Source: Falsiroseomonas selenitidurans | Lineage (GTDB): Bacteria; Pseudomonadota; Alphaproteobacteria; Acetobacterales; Acetobacteraceae | Length of the DNA stretch: 49,200 nucleotides | Assembly: GCF_012103215.1 (NCBI RefSeq) | Contig: NZ_JAAVNE010000040.1 | Coordinates: 1-49,200, forward strand | Reading direction: 5' to 3' | Part shown: piece by piece, positions 1 to 8,087 of the stretch | How positions within the stretch are numbered: the stretch's first letter is position 1 | Layout of the letters: every line of letters begins with the position of its first letter | The notes under the pieces: generated by a model | Database searches by the model: none | What the model saw: only the letters and a program-made list of their open reading frames with translations | Told to the model about the DNA's origin: nothing | Position numbers and translations under genes: made by a program

Positions 1-637
1 CGGCGGCACTGCCCGCCACCGCCCCGGCGCGGCGCCATTCGCCGAGGCTGAGGCCGAGCGCCACGAAGCCCAGCAACGCCGTCAGCGCCGCCAACACCAG
101 ATGCGCGACCCCGGCGCCGACCGGGCCGAACCAGTCGCGCAGCAGATGCGTCGTCGCCTCCGCCACCGCCGGCCCGGCGGCCCCGCCCGGCCCGGCGGCG
201 GCGGGCGCACCGGCCGGCAGCGGCAGCAGCATCAGCGTGCCGGCCAGCAGCGGCAGCGTCGCCAGCAGGCAGGCCAGGCGCAGCGGAAAGGGCGCAAGGC
301 CCTTCTGGGTGGCAAGCCGCCAGGCCCAGGTCATCAGGCAGGCGACGATCAGCCAGGCGGCATGGCCGAAGCCCTGCAGCAGCAGGTCGGCGCCATGCGC
401 GCCGATCGGCCCCGCCAGGTTGGTGGTCAGCTGCGCCGTCGCGGTGGAGAAGGAGGGATCGCCCGGGTCGTAGGTGGCCAGCGCCACCCCCAGGACCAGC
501 CCGGCCAGCACCAGCAGCAGCGCCAGAAGCTCCGCCAGCCGGCGCCGCAGCGCGGCCTTGACGGCGGGGGAGGCGAAGCGGCGCCCGGCGGCAGCAAGCC
601 GGTCGCTCACGGCCGGAGGGCTGGCGGTGGGCGGCAT
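1..637 (-). CDS. ftsK: DNA translocase FtsK, N-terminal part (cut by window edge)
   Basis: FtsK anchors at the division septum through an N-terminal four-helix membrane domain and pumps DNA with a C-terminal RecA-like motor. Only about 212 N-terminal residues lie in the window; the motor is beyond position 1. The protein starts MPPTASPPAVSDRLAA, followed by hydrophobic segments and the loop YDPGDPSFSTAT with a following N-GP-GAHGADLLLQGFG stretch, which I recognise as the FtsK 4TM domain. The start is the ATG at 637-635; nothing in frame upstream is better. It lies 76 nt downstream of the chemoreceptor gene on the same strand. The assignment is by pattern of the membrane domain only, since the Walker motifs cannot be seen. 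Confidence 0.8.
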   Translation of the reverse strand, partial: MPPTASPPAVSDRLAAAGRRFASPAVKAALRRRLAELLALLLVLAGLVLGVALATYDPGDPSFSTATAQLTTNLAGPIGAHGADLLLQGFGHAAWLIVACLMTWAWRLATQKGLAPFPLRLACLLATLPLLAGTLMLLPLPAGAPAAAGPGGAAGPAVAEATTHLLRDWFGPVGAGVAHLVLAALTALLGFVALGLSLGEWRRAGAVAGSAA

Positions 638-712
638 GGTGCGAAGTTCCTGAGTCCTGCTGGCAAGCCTACACCGGAAGTGGCTCGGATTGAAGCAGAA
701 CCCGGGAAGCCG

Positions 713-2356
713 CTAGGCGCGCAACTGCGCCAGGTAGGCGCCGACCTCGCCGCCCAGCCGGTCCGCATCGCCGTCCAGCGCCGCCGCGGTGTGGTCCACC
801 TGCTGCGCCGCCTGGCTGGTCTCGGAGGCGGCGCGGGCCAGATCCTCGGCCGCATCGGCAATGCCCGCCGCGCCGCCGGCCAGGCGCTGCACGCTGCGGG
901 CGATCTCACCGGTCGCCTGGCCCTGCGCCTGCATCGCCGCCGCCACCTCGGCGGTGATCGCGCCCATGCGGCCGACCGTGCCGCCGATGGCGTCGATCTG
1001 CGCCGCCGCGGCGGCGGTGGCGTCCTGCACGGACTGGATCTGCGCGCCGATCTCCTGCGTCGCCTTGGCGGTCTGTGCTGCCAGCGCCTTCACCTCCCCT
1101 GCCACCACGGCGAAGCCCTTCCCGGCCTCCCCGGCGCGGGCCGCCTCGATCGTCGCGTTCAGCGCCAGCAGGTTGGTCTGGCTGGCGATTTCCGTGATCA
1201 GGCGCACCACCTGGCCGATATGCTGCGCCGCCTCGGTCAGCCCGCCGATCCGGGCATTGCTGTCCGCCGCCTGGGTCACCGCCTCCGCCGCGATGCGCCG
1301 GCCGGTATCAACCTGCGCGCTGATCCCGGCGATGGAGGCCGCCAGCGCCTCGGTCGCCTCGGCCACGCCCGCCACCTCCCCCCGCGCGGCGCCGGCGGCG
1401 TCGCGCACCGCGCCGGCACGCCGGGTGGTTGCCTGCGCCACGCCGACCAGCGCGCCGGCGGCGCCGCGCATCCGCTCCGCCGCCGCGGCGAGATTGCCCG
1501 CCACCCCGCCGATGCCGCGTTCCAGCCCATCGGCCAGGGCCAGCGCGCCCTCCCGCTTCGCCGCGGCCACTTCCTGCTCCGCCGCATCCTGCGCCGCCCG
1601 CGCCGCCTCCGCCTGCCGCAGGGACAGGGCGAGCGATTCCAGGGCGCGGGACATGGCGCCGATCTCATCCTGCCGGCCGGTGTCGGGGATCGGCGCCACC
1701 AGATCGGCGGCGGCGATGCGCCCCATGGCGCCGCGCAGCGCCGCCAGGGGCCGCACCACCCCGCCCAGCGCCACCCAGACGGCCAGCGCGATGGTCAGCG
1801 GCAGGCCGATCGCCACCGTGATCCCCAGCACGCGGACCGAGGCATGGCTCTGCTCGGTCAGCGCGGCGGCGCGGGCGACGCCGCGTTCCACCGCCGCATC
1901 GGTCAGGCGGTTGGCGGCATCGCGCAGCGCCGCCGCCGGGGCACCCAGCGACGCCCGGGCAGCGGGGTCCAGCGCCAAGCCGAGCAGGCGGGCGAATTCC
2001 AGCCCGATCCGCCCGGCCTCGGCCTCGCCCGGCGTGCCGCGCAGCGCATCGGTGACCTGCGCCGTGTGTTCCTGCATGGCGGGGCCCAGCGCGCGCAGCC
2101 CGGGCAGCGCCACCTCCTCCGCCGTGGCCTGGATCAGCCGGCCGAGATCGGCGCTGGCGGTGGCCATGCGGGCGGAGAAGATGGCCGCCTTGGCATCGCG
2201 GAACAGCAGGGCGTCGTAGCCGCGCTGCAGCCCGGCGAGGTGCCAGCCGCCAGCCACCGCCGCGGCCAGGGCGACGAAGGCGGTCAGCAGGGCGGGCAGC
2301 AGGATCTTGGCAGCGACCGGCAGGTTGCGCAGGGGACCGGGCCGAGGATCGGGCAT
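713..2356 (-). CDS. methyl-accepting chemotaxis protein
   Basis: This is a transmembrane chemoreceptor that would signal to CheA/CheW. The order is a short basic N-terminus, TM1 (around residues 15-38), a helical Ala-rich periplasmic region of about 130 residues, TM2 (about 175-197), HAMP, then a long coiled-coil signalling domain. The conserved hairpin tip is clear: QTNLLALNATIEAARAGE followed by GKGFAVVAGEVKALAAQTA. The periplasmic part resembles a four-helix-bundle sensor and gives no ligand. An in-frame ATG ten codons upstream (2386) is possible but has an AGG touching the start codon; neither start has a strong ribosome site. No che genes are nearby, so the signalling partners must be encoded elsewhere. 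Confidence 0.9.
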   Translation of the reverse strand: MPDPRPGPLRNLPVAAKILLPALLTAFVALAAAVAGGWHLAGLQRGYDALLFRDAKAAIFSARMATASADLGRLIQATAEEVALPGLRALGPAMQEHTAQVTDALRGTPGEAEAGRIGLEFARLLGLALDPAARASLGAPAAALRDAANRLTDAAVERGVARAAALTEQSHASVRVLGITVAIGLPLTIALAVWVALGGVVRPLAALRGAMGRIAAADLVAPIPDTGRQDEIGAMSRALESLALSLRQAEAARAAQDAAEQEVAAAKREGALALADGLERGIGGVAGNLAAAAERMRGAAGALVGVAQATTRRAGAVRDAAGAARGEVAGVAEATEALAASIAGISAQVDTGRRIAAEAVTQAADSNARIGGLTEAAQHIGQVVRLITEIASQTNLLALNATIEAARAGEAGKGFAVVAGEVKALAAQTAKATQEIGAQIQSVQDATAAAAAQIDAIGGTVGRMGAITAEVAAAMQAQGQATGEIARSVQRLAGGAAGIADAAEDLARAASETSQAAQQVDHTAAALDGDADRLGGEVGAYLAQLRA

Positions 2357-2420
2357 GGGGGGAAGGTTCCGCACGGGGTGCGGCATCCTGGCGCGTCGCG
2401 GTTGCGCGTCAGTAAACCGC

Positions 2421-2834
2421 TCAGTCGGCCGGCGGCTTCTCCCCGCGCAGCTTCTTCACCCCGCCGCGCAGCTTCTTGCCCTCCAGCCGCCTCAGCTGGG
2501 CGCCATAGCTGGGCTTGGTGGCGCGGCGCGTCGGCGGCGGCGGGGTGGCGGCCTCGGCCAGCAGCGCGTCCAGCCTTTCCCGCGCATCGGTGCGGTTGCG
2601 GTCCTGGGTGCGGAAGCGCTGCGCCTGGATCACCAGCACGCCATCCTGCGTGATCCGCCGCCCGGCCAGCGTGGCCAGCCGCCGCGCCATGTACTCGCCC
2701 ATCTCCAGCCGGTTGAGGTCGAGCCGCAGTTCCACCGCCGTCTCCACCTTGTTGACGTTCTGCCCGCCGGGGCCGGAGGAACGCACGAAGCGTTCCTCCA
2801 GCGCGCCGTCGGGGATGGTGGGGATGCGGGCCAT
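2421..2834 (-). CDS. arfB: alternative ribosome-rescue factor ArfB (YaeJ)
   Basis: ArfB hydrolyses peptidyl-tRNA on ribosomes stalled at mRNA ends. The 137-residue length is that of the family. The catalytic loop SSGPGGQNVNK carries GGQ at residues 23-25. The protein has no codon-recognition domain, and its C-terminal tail is very basic (KKLRGGVKKLRGEK), as needed to enter the empty mRNA channel. I chose the ATG at 2834 (MARIPTIPDG); an ATG four codons upstream at 2846 is possible. Three tandem 25-bp repeats lie just upstream, between this gene and the end of amtB. Confidence 0.93.
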   Translation of the reverse strand: MARIPTIPDGALEERFVRSSGPGGQNVNKVETAVELRLDLNRLEMGEYMARRLATLAGRRITQDGVLVIQAQRFRTQDRNRTDARERLDALLAEAATPPPPTRRATKPSYGAQLRRLEGKKLRGGVKKLRGEKPPAD

Positions 2835-2853
2835 GCGGCGCCTCATGCCCGTT

Positions 2854-2928
2854 GCCGCAGGGCGGCGCAAATGGAAACGCCGCAGGGCGGCGCAAACGGA
2901 AACGCCGCAGAGCGGCGCAAACGGAAAG
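2854..2928. repeat. three tandem 25-bp repeats with internal hairpins
   Basis: Three near-identical 25-bp units begin at 2854, 2879 and 2904. The unit starts GCCGCAGGGCGGCGCAAA and ends with GGAAAC. On the minus strand, adjoining units place GCGGCG and CGCCGC about ten bases apart, so the array can fold as a string of short hairpins. It fills most of the gap between amtB and arfB. Transcripts reading from amtB toward arfB would pass through it. Confidence 0.8.
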
Positions 2929-2951
2929 GGCGCCGGGTTGCCCCGGCGCCC
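2928..2951 (-). terminator. hairpin downstream of amtB, probable terminator
   Basis: There is a perfect 10-bp stem, GGGCGCCGGG (2928-2937) with CCCGGCGCCC (2942-2951), and a 4-nt loop. On the minus strand it follows the amtB stop by about 30 nt and leads into TTTCCGTTT, a poor U-tract. It is a strong hairpin, but termination may be partial. Confidence 0.55.
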
Positions 2952-2979
2952 TCCCCTTCTGCCCTGCGGGGCCGGTGGT

Positions 2980-4317
2980 TCAGCCCAGGCGTTCGCCGTG
3001 CAGCACCACGTCCAGGCCCTCGCGCTCCTCCTCCTCGGTGACGCGGAGGCCGACGATGGCATCCACGATCTTGAGCAGGATGAAGGTGGCCACCCCGGTG
3101 AAGACGAACACCGCGGCCACCGCATAGACCTGCAGCATGAACTGGTCGAAGGACCCGCTGATGCCATCCGGCGAGGCCGGCGTGCCGGAGAGCGGGCCAT
3201 AGGCGAAGACGCCGGTCAGCAGCGCGCCGGCGATGCCGCAGATGCCGTGCACGCCGAAGGCGTCCAGGCTGTCGTCATAGCCGCACCAGTGCTTCAGGGC
3301 GGTCGCACCCCAGAAGCCGGCCAGGCCCGCCACCACGCCGATGATCAGCGCGGAGCCCGGCAGCACGAAGCCCGCCGCCGGGGTGATGGCAACCAGCCCC
3401 GCGACGGCGCCGGAAATCGCGCCGAGCACGGAGGGCTTGCCCTTCACCGCCCATTCCGCGACCAGCCAGGCCAGCACCGCGCCGGCCGCGGCCACCTGCG
3501 TCACCAGCATCGCCATGCCGGCGCGCGCGCCGGCGCCCACTGCGGAACCCGCATTGAAGCCGAACCAGCCCACCCACAGCATGGCCGCGCCGATCACGGC
3601 GAAGGCGAGGTTGTAGGGGGACATGTTGTCCGTGCCGTAGCCGACGCGCTTGCCCAGCACCACCGCCGCCACCAGCCCGGCCACGCCGGCATTGATGTGC
3701 ACCACCGTGCCTCCGGCGAAGTCCAGCGCGCCCAGCGCGAAGATCCAGCCATTCGGGTGCCAGACCCAGTGCGCGACCGGGGAGTAGACCAGCAGCGTCC
3801 ACAGCGTGACGAAGACCATCAGCGCGGAGAACTTCATGCGGTCCGCCACCGCGCCGGTGATCAGCGCGGCGGTGATGATCGCGAAGGTCATCTGGAACAT
3901 CACGAAGACGCTTTCCGGGATGGTCGTTGCCACCGCGGCATCGCCCGAGCCCAGGGTGAAGGGCGCGTCCCAGCCCGTGCCCATGCCGGAGAGGAACAGC
4001 TTCGAGACGTCGCCGATATAGGCGTTGCCCTCGCCGAAGGCCAGGCTGTAGCCCAGCACCATCCACAGCACGCCGACCAGGCCGCAGATCGCGAAGGACT
4101 GCATCATGGTGGCCAGCACGTTCTTCTTGCGGACCATGCCCGCATAGAACAGCGCCAGGCCCGGCACCGTCATCATCAGCACGATGGCGGAGCTGGTGAG
4201 CATCCAGGCGGTGTCGCCCGTATCGATCGCAGGCGTCGCGGCGTCCTGCGCGAAGGCCGCGCCGGCCACGAGCAGCGCCGGCAGCGCCATGGCAGCGGCG
4301 CGCGCAAGCTTCGTCAT
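2980..4317 (-). CDS. amtB: ammonium transporter AmtB
   Basis: This is an inner-membrane trimeric ammonium channel of 445 residues. A cleavable signal peptide (MTKLARAAAMALPALLVAGAAFAQ) precedes the 11-helix core. Recognisable Amt motifs are AWMLTSSAIVLMMTVPGLALFYAG, the periplasmic GTVVHINAGVAGL segment with a pore histidine, and DAFGVHGICGIAGALLTG with the second pore histidine. I chose the ATG at 4317 because GAGGAA lies about 8 nt upstream and the signal peptide begins there; an ATG at 4350 is in frame. It follows glnK by 49 nt. The PII protein encoded there is expected to block this channel when nitrogen is plentiful. Confidence 0.97.
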   Translation of the reverse strand: MTKLARAAAMALPALLVAGAAFAQDAATPAIDTGDTAWMLTSSAIVLMMTVPGLALFYAGMVRKKNVLATMMQSFAICGLVGVLWMVLGYSLAFGEGNAYIGDVSKLFLSGMGTGWDAPFTLGSGDAAVATTIPESVFVMFQMTFAIITAALITGAVADRMKFSALMVFVTLWTLLVYSPVAHWVWHPNGWIFALGALDFAGGTVVHINAGVAGLVAAVVLGKRVGYGTDNMSPYNLAFAVIGAAMLWVGWFGFNAGSAVGAGARAGMAMLVTQVAAAGAVLAWLVAEWAVKGKPSVLGAISGAVAGLVAITPAAGFVLPGSALIIGVVAGLAGFWGATALKHWCGYDDSLDAFGVHGICGIAGALLTGVFAYGPLSGTPASPDGISGSFDQFMLQVYAVAAVFVFTGVATFILLKIVDAIVGLRVTEEEEREGLDVVLHGERLG

Positions 4318-4366
4318 TCCCCCGTTCCTCGTCTCAGCTGTTGTGTTCATGCTGCGTGCCATGGGC

Positions 4367-4705
4367 CTACAGCGCCTGGTCGTCGGCTTCGCCGGTGCGG
4401 ATGCGCAGCGCGCGCTCGACATCCAGGACGAAGATCTTGCCATCGCCGATCTTGCCGGTGCGCGCGGCACCTGCGATCGCCTCGACCACCGCATCCACCA
4501 TGTCGGCGGCAACGGCGACTTCGATCTTGAGCTTCGGCAGGAAGCTCACGTGGTATTCGGCCCCGCGGTAGATCTCGGTCTGGCCCTTCTGCCGACCGAA
4601 ACCCTTCACCTCCGTAACCGTAAGCCCCTGCACGCCGAGCGGGGTGAGCGCATCGCGCACCTCGTCCAGCTTGAAGGGCTTGATGATGGCCATGACCAGC
4701 TTCAT
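4367..4705 (-). CDS. glnK: nitrogen regulatory PII protein GlnK
   Basis: This 112-residue trimeric PII protein senses ATP/ADP and 2-oxoglutarate and regulates AmtB. The T-loop reads KGQTEIYRGAEYHVSF, with Tyr51 as the uridylylation site. The Walker-like B-loop TGKIGDGKIFV and the C-terminal ALRIRTGE are intact. I call it GlnK rather than GlnB because it lies directly upstream of amtB; the sequence alone does not separate the two well. A sigma-54-type promoter lies 45 nt upstream of the start, which supports nitrogen-controlled expression. Confidence 0.95.
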   Translation of the reverse strand: MKLVMAIIKPFKLDEVRDALTPLGVQGLTVTEVKGFGRQKGQTEIYRGAEYHVSFLPKLKIEVAVAADMVDAVVEAIAGAARTGKIGDGKIFVLDVERALRIRTGEADDQAL

Positions 4706-4749
4706 CGCGCCGCAGTTCCCCTTCCCAAGGCGATATCGCTGCACGGCAA

Positions 4750-4765
4750 TCCAAGGATCGTGCCA
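4750..4765 (-). promoter_or_regulatory. sigma-54 (RpoN) promoter of glnK-amtB
   Basis: On the minus strand the sequence reads TGGCACGATCCTTGGA. Compared with the RpoN consensus TGGCAC-N5-TTGCA it has one mismatch, at the -12 element. The predicted transcript start would be near 4738, giving a leader of about 33 nt before the glnK ATG at 4705. Nitrogen control of glnK-amtB by NtrC and RpoN is well established. A convincing NtrC dyad was not found upstream. Confidence 0.7.
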
Positions 4766-4915
4766 GCCGCGCCCAACGCCGGCCGACGCAGGAGCGGACG
4801 GGGGATTCGATGCGGATCGTAGACCATTCCGACGGTGCGCCGCAAAAATGCTGCCTGTTTTCTGGGCAATTGCCTCGCTCTTGCCGAAGTGGCGTTTCAC
4901 CCCGACTCTCCGCCC

Positions 4916-6199
4916 ATGACCGAGATCGAAACCACCGCCTGCATCGTCGGCGCCGGCCCCGTCGGCGCCACCCTCGCCGCCACGCTGGGCGCCGCCGGCA
5001 TCCCCACCGTGGTACTGGACCGCGCGCCCCTGCCGCCGATGGAACTGCCGGATTTCGATGGCCGCGCCTATGCCATCGCGCTGACCAGCCAGCGCCTGCT
5101 GGCGGCCGCCGGCATCTGGGACCGGCTGCCCGACCTGCCGCAGGCAATCCGCCGCATCCGCGTCGCCGATGGCCGCCCGGGCCACCCGCCCTCCCCCCTC
5201 ACGCTGGATTTCGACAGCGCCGAGATCGGCGAGAATCCCTTCGGCTGGATGGTGGAGGCCCGCGCCCTGCGCGTGGCGCTGAACGCCCGGCTGCCGCACC
5301 TGCCCAATCTGCGCGTCTTCGCCCCGGCCGAGGCCAGCGTGGTCCGGACGCCGGAAGGCGCCACGCTGCGCCTGACCAGCGGCGCGGAGGCCGGCACCGT
5401 GATCCGCGCCCGGTTGGTGGTGGCGGCGGAAGGGCGGGAGAGCGGGCTGCGCCGCCAGGCCGGCATCGCCGTCTCCCGCCATGATTACGGCCAGACCGGC
5501 ATGGTGGGCGCCTTCGCCCATGCCCGGCCGCACAACGGCACGGCGCTGGAGATGTTCTTGCCCAATGGCCCCTTCGCGCAACTGCCCCTGGCTGGCCCGG
5601 GCGGCTTCGGCAGTGCCGACCTGCCGCACGCCTCCGCCTTCGTCTGGTCCGACCGGCGGGACCTGGCGGCGCGCTTCCTGGCCATGGATGACGATGCCTT
5701 TGGCCGCGAGCTGGCCCGGCGCCTGGGCGACCATCTCGGGAAGATCAGGCCGATCGGCCGGCGCTGGTCCTACCCGCTGACCGCGCTGTGGGCGCAGCGG
5801 CAGACGGATACGCGGCTGGCCCTGGTGGGGGATGCGGCGCATGGCATCCACCCCATCGCCGGCCAGGGGCTGAACCTCGGCTTCCGGGACGTCGCCGCGC
5901 TGGCCGAAGCGGTGATCGAGGCCGTGGCGTCGGGCGAGGACCCCGGCAGCCAGGCCGTGCTGCGCCGCTATGAGAACCGCGCCCGGCCCGACGCGGCGCT
6001 GATGCTGGGCGCCACCCATGCGCTGGAGAAGCTTTTTGGGAATGATTTCGGCCCCATCCGCCTGGCCCGCCGGCTCGGCATCGCCGCGGTGGACCGGATG
6101 CCGCGGCTGAAGCGCGCCTTCGCGGAACGCGCCATGGGCATGGGCCCGGGGCTCGGCGGGCTGCTGGGCGGCCAGGGGCTGATGGCACCGCCGGGCTGA
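4916..6199 (+). CDS. UbiH/UbiF-family FAD-dependent ubiquinone hydroxylase
   Basis: This 427-residue flavoprotein monooxygenase probably hydroxylates the ring of a ubiquinone precursor. The N-terminal dinucleotide fold ACIVGAGPVGATLAATLG binds FAD. The DG segment near FDGRAYAIALTSQRLL is typical of UbiH/UbiF/VisC proteins, and the C-terminal GDAAHGIHPIAGQGLNLGFRD is the second FAD motif. The ATG at 4916 starts MTEIETTACIVG. An in-frame upstream ATG at 4835 would add 27 non-conserved residues, so it is not used. Which ring position it modifies (UbiH, UbiF or UbiL) cannot be told from sequence. It is divergent from glnK and shares a 210-bp intergenic region. Confidence 0.9.
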   Translation: MTEIETTACIVGAGPVGATLAATLGAAGIPTVVLDRAPLPPMELPDFDGRAYAIALTSQRLLAAAGIWDRLPDLPQAIRRIRVADGRPGHPPSPLTLDFDSAEIGENPFGWMVEARALRVALNARLPHLPNLRVFAPAEASVVRTPEGATLRLTSGAEAGTVIRARLVVAAEGRESGLRRQAGIAVSRHDYGQTGMVGAFAHARPHNGTALEMFLPNGPFAQLPLAGPGGFGSADLPHASAFVWSDRRDLAARFLAMDDDAFGRELARRLGDHLGKIRPIGRRWSYPLTALWAQRQTDTRLALVGDAAHGIHPIAGQGLNLGFRDVAALAEAVIEAVASGEDPGSQAVLRRYENRARPDAALMLGATHALEKLFGNDFGPIRLARRLGIAAVDRMPRLKRAFAERAMGMGPGLGGLLGGQGLMAPPG

Positions 6200-6272
6200 G
6201 CCCCGGCATCCCGAAGCCGCCGGACTGGCCCGGAAAATGCTGGGCTGCGGGCGCAAGGAAGCGGAGGACGGC

Positions 6273-7259
6273 ATGTCGGGACCGAAGGCTTGGGTAAGGC
6301 GCGTGGCGGGGCTTCTGGCGGTCCTGCCGCTGGCCCTGGCGCCGCCTGTGGCGGCGCAGGACGCCTATCCGGCGCGCGCCGTGCGCGTGGTGGTGCCCTT
6401 CGCGGCCGGCGGCGGCGCGGACCTCGTGGCGCGCGCCCTGTCGCAGCGGCTGTCCGAGCAGACGGGCCGGCAGTTCGTCGTCGACAACCGGCCGGGCGGC
6501 GCGGCCAATATCGGCACGGAAGTGGTCGCCCAGGCCCCTGCGGATGGCTACACGCTGCTCGTCACCGGGCCGAGCCACATCATCAACGCGCATCTGTTCC
6601 GGCGGCTGCCCTTCGATCCGCTCAAGGGGTTCACGCCGATCTCGCTGCTGACCTCGGCCCCCTACGTGCTGGTGGCGGATCCCGCCCTGCCGCTGCGCAA
6701 CCTCGGCGACCTGCTGGCCATGGCGCGGTCGCGCCCCGGGGCGCTGTCCTACGGCTCCGCCGGCAATGGCACCGCCGGGCACCTCGCGATGGAACTGATC
6801 AGGGCGGCCGCCGGGATCGACATGGTGCATGTGCCGTATCGTGGCAGCCCCGCCGTGCTGACGGACCTGATGGGCGGGCGGATCGCGGTGGCCTTCGACA
6901 ATGTCCTGTCCTCCGCGCCCGGCATCGCCGCGGGCCGGTTGCGGGCGCTGGCCGTCAGTGGCGATCGCCGTGCGCCGGCCCTGCCGGATGTGCCGACGGT
7001 GGCGGAGGCCGGGCTGCCCGGCTTCGATGTGAAGGTGTGGCAGGGCGCCCTCTTCCCGGCCGGCGTCGATCCCGCCATCGTGACGCAGCTGGCGGCCGAG
7101 ATGCACAAGGCGATGCAGGCGCCCGAGTTGCAGGCGCGGCTGCAGACCCTGGGCGTTGCGCCGATCGGCAGCGACGCGCCGACCTTCGTGCGCTTCCTCG
7201 AGGCCGAGAACACCCGCTGGGGCGAAGCCGTCCGGCGTTCCGGCGCCCAGCTCGACTGA
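6273..7259 (+). CDS. tripartite tricarboxylate transporter substrate-binding protein (Bug/TctC family)
   Basis: This periplasmic solute-binding protein (328 residues) has a signal peptide ending near PPVAAQDAYPAR. Family features are YPARAVRVVVPFAAGGGADLVAR, then FVVDNRPGGAANIGTEVVA, YGSAGNGTAGHLAME and VPYRGSPAVLTDLMGG. The start at 6273 is set by a GGAGG site 6 nt upstream; an in-frame ATG at 6237 is less likely. No TctA or TctB membrane gene is adjacent, which is common for the large Bug family in Acetobacteraceae and Burkholderiales, where orphan binding proteins abound. The ligand is unknown. Confidence 0.92.
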   Translation: MSGPKAWVRRVAGLLAVLPLALAPPVAAQDAYPARAVRVVVPFAAGGGADLVARALSQRLSEQTGRQFVVDNRPGGAANIGTEVVAQAPADGYTLLVTGPSHIINAHLFRRLPFDPLKGFTPISLLTSAPYVLVADPALPLRNLGDLLAMARSRPGALSYGSAGNGTAGHLAMELIRAAAGIDMVHVPYRGSPAVLTDLMGGRIAVAFDNVLSSAPGIAAGRLRALAVSGDRRAPALPDVPTVAEAGLPGFDVKVWQGALFPAGVDPAIVTQLAAEMHKAMQAPELQARLQTLGVAPIGSDAPTFVRFLEAENTRWGEAVRRSGAQLD

Positions 7260-7352
7260 AGCCGGCTGGGACGGGCGGGCCGCCTGCAGCGCGCCGGCGG
7301 CCGGTCACGCGCCGCGTCGGGGCGAGGCGCCGAACGGCAGGCGGCAGCGCGG

Positions 7353-7454
7353 GCTGGAGCCGTCTCACCGCGAGCGAAGACGGGAAACGGCTCCAGCTTA
7401 TTGTTTCGACGCAATTTCCGGGTCGCCTTGCGAAGCCGCAAGGCTTGAGAATGC
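7353..7454 (+). repeat. dispersed two-hairpin repeat, copy 1
   Basis: This ~102-bp element lies in the 213-bp gap between the Bug gene and DUF971. The left hairpin pairs GCTGGAGCCGT (7353-7363) with ACGGCTCCAGC (7387-7397). A conserved core follows, reading TTATTGTTT then CGACGCA. The right hairpin pairs GCCTTGCG (7425-7432) with CGCAAGGC (7437-7444). A second copy, about 85-90 % identical by eye, lies in reverse orientation at 15447-15549. It is likely a palindromic intergenic repeat family. Confidence 0.85.
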
Positions 7455-7472
7455 TCGATCCGGGCCTCGGCG

Positions 7473-7838
7473 CTACCGCCGCTTCGGCGGGTCCCGGCTC
7501 AGCCCCTTGGCGGCCAGCGCCGCCTCATAGGCCGCCCAGCGTTCGTCATACTGCTCGCCCAGCAGGCGGAAGAAATCCCAGCTGTAGATGCCGGTGTCGT
7601 GCAGGTCGTCGAACACCAGGCGCACGGCGTAGTGGCCCACCGGCTCGATCTTCATGATGCCGACATGGCGGCGGCCAGGCACCGTCACCCGCTGCCCCGG
7701 CCCATGGCCCTGCACCTCCGCCGAGGGGCTTTCAACCCGCAGATACTCCGCCGGCAGGGCGAAGCGCACGCCATCGTCCCAGGCCAGGTGCAGCACCTGC
7801 TCCGCCCGGTTCAGGCGGATTTCGGTCAGCTTCGGCAT
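7473..7838 (-). CDS. DUF971 domain protein
   Basis: A 121-residue protein made almost entirely of the DUF971 domain, the fold also found at the N-terminus of gamma-butyrobetaine hydroxylase. Characteristic parts are LHLAWDDGVRFALPAEYLRVESPSAE and VGHYAVRLVFDDLHDTGIYSWDFFRLLG. The function of stand-alone DUF971 proteins is not settled; a link with Fe-S handling has been suggested for some. Its ATG overlaps the stop codon of the Trm112-like gene by one base, so the two are translationally coupled. Confidence 0.88.
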   Translation of the reverse strand: MPKLTEIRLNRAEQVLHLAWDDGVRFALPAEYLRVESPSAEVQGHGPGQRVTVPGRRHVGIMKIEPVGHYAVRLVFDDLHDTGIYSWDFFRLLGEQYDERWAAYEAALAAKGLSRDPPKRR

Positions 7839-8029
7839 CAGGCCGGCAGCTTGCGGGCCTCGTCCGGCAACATGATCGGAATGCCGTCGCGCACCGGATA
7901 GGCTAGGCCGGCCTTTTCGCTGACCAGCTCGCCGGCCTCCCGATCATAGCGCAGCGGGCCCTTGGTGACCGGGCAGACCAGGATTTCCAGCAGGCGCGGG
8001 TCCACCGCGCTCGGCTCGGACGCCGTCAT
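7838..8029 (-). CDS. Trm112-like (UPF0434/YcaR) small protein
   Basis: A 63-residue protein with the Trm112 core DPRLLEILVCPVTKGPLRYD and GLAYPVRDGIPIMLPDEA. In eukaryotes Trm112 activates methyltransferases; the bacterial role is poorly defined. Only one cysteine is left of the zinc site, as is usual in the proteobacterial branch. The start at 8029 is supported by GGAGAG about 6 nt upstream. It lies between the LON-domain gene and DUF971 in one minus-strand run, a neighbourhood I recall as common in alphaproteobacteria. Confidence 0.92.
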   Translation of the reverse strand: MTASEPSAVDPRLLEILVCPVTKGPLRYDREAGELVSEKAGLAYPVRDGIPIMLPDEARKLPA

Positions 8030-8087
8030 TCTCGCTCTCCTGTTCGCGGCTCCCGGCCGGGACCAGGGCCGGGGATGCGGCCAGCTT

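Noticed and set aside
101..2653. 850-codon plus-strand frame over ftsK, the chemoreceptor and arfB
   Set aside because: Arg/Gly/Gln-rich antisense shadow; the minus-strand genes show family motifs.
4766..4860. NtrC-binding dyad upstream of the sigma-54 promoter
   Set aside because: The closest half-sites (GCACC and GGT) are spaced wrongly for a TGCACC-N5-GGTGCA site.
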